A stretch of DNA of 5,456 bases from Bacillota bacterium (GTDB taxonomy: Bacteria > Bacillota > Clostridia > Lutisporales > Lutisporaceae), in assembly GCA_023230985.1 (NCBI GenBank), contig JALNWH010000122.1, positions 1-5,456 of the forward strand, given 5' to 3'. Positions 5,451 through 5,456 of this stretch are shown here, piece after piece. How positions within the stretch are numbered: the stretch's first letter is position 1; the number at the start of each line of letters is the position of its first letter. The notes beneath the pieces were generated by a model. It was not told the DNA's origin. It worked only from the letters and a program-made list of their open reading frames with translations, and did not search any database. Made by a program: the position numbers and the translations under genes.

Positions 5451-5456
5451 CTAAGC

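Larger units (their letters stand above)
5090..5456. other. Gene-poor upstream region carrying repeats and inverted repeats
   Basis: No ORF of meaningful length or clear family crosses these 367 bases on either strand. The part at 5143-5215 is very AT-rich and featureless apart from weak promoter-like strings. The rest is taken up by the two 100-bp-spaced repeats and the nested inverted repeat. Any promoter for the receptor operon should lie in the lower-numbered half, but I could not identify one convincingly. Confidence 0.7.

Noticed and set aside
5216..5456. CRISPR array
   Set aside because: There are only two full repeats, the spacers would be about 59 and 89 bases, one spacer is itself palindromic, and no cas gene is visible.

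Overview
The window is AT-rich chromosomal DNA from an endospore-forming Firmicute, most likely a member of the Clostridia. The evidence is a complete tricistronic GerA-type germinant receptor operon followed by the sporulation signalling gene spoIIR, together with AGGAGG-type ribosome binding sites and Lys/Ile/Glu-rich proteins. I cannot name the genus from the sequence. All convincing genes lie on the minus strand, so transcription runs from high to low coordinates.

Layout in the direction of transcription: (1) 5456-5090 holds no convincing gene. It contains two near-identical repeats spaced exactly 100 bp apart, a GC-richer nested inverted repeat at the window edge, and an AT-rich imperfect hairpin. 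(2) 5089-4880 is a 69-codon ORF for a small protein with two membrane segments, starting at TTG without a clear ribosome site. Its size and topology recall the small 'D subunit' proteins found beside some Bacillus germinant receptor operons. (3) 4827-3217, 3224-2124 and 2127-868 are the receptor A (GerAA), B (GerAB) and C (GerAC) subunits. Their ends overlap by 8 and 4 bp, so they should be co-transcribed and translationally coupled. (4) 862-834 matches a sigma-F promoter and sits directly behind the gerAC stop codon. (5) 752-87 is spoIIR. (6) 70-28 is a perfect 10-bp hairpin with a T-rich tail. It resembles a terminator, but its 3' arm also carries the Shine-Dalgarno of a probable next gene whose first codons (29-1) run off the window.

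How the genes work together: SpoIIR is made in the forespore early in sporulation and triggers SpoIIGA to activate pro-sigma-E in the mother cell. The Ger proteins are normally made later in the forespore and assemble in the spore inner membrane as a nutrient sensor. The block therefore pairs an early forespore signal with a late forespore germination receptor. The internal sigma-F-like promoter would allow separate timing, while the lack of a clear terminator after gerAC would allow late read-through into spoIIR.

The core genes are well-known families. The less ordinary parts are the acidic low-complexity insertion in GerAC, the small two-helix ORF ahead of the operon, the hairpin masking a ribosome site after spoIIR, and the repeat-bearing region at the right edge. 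I found no evidence of an entirely new system.
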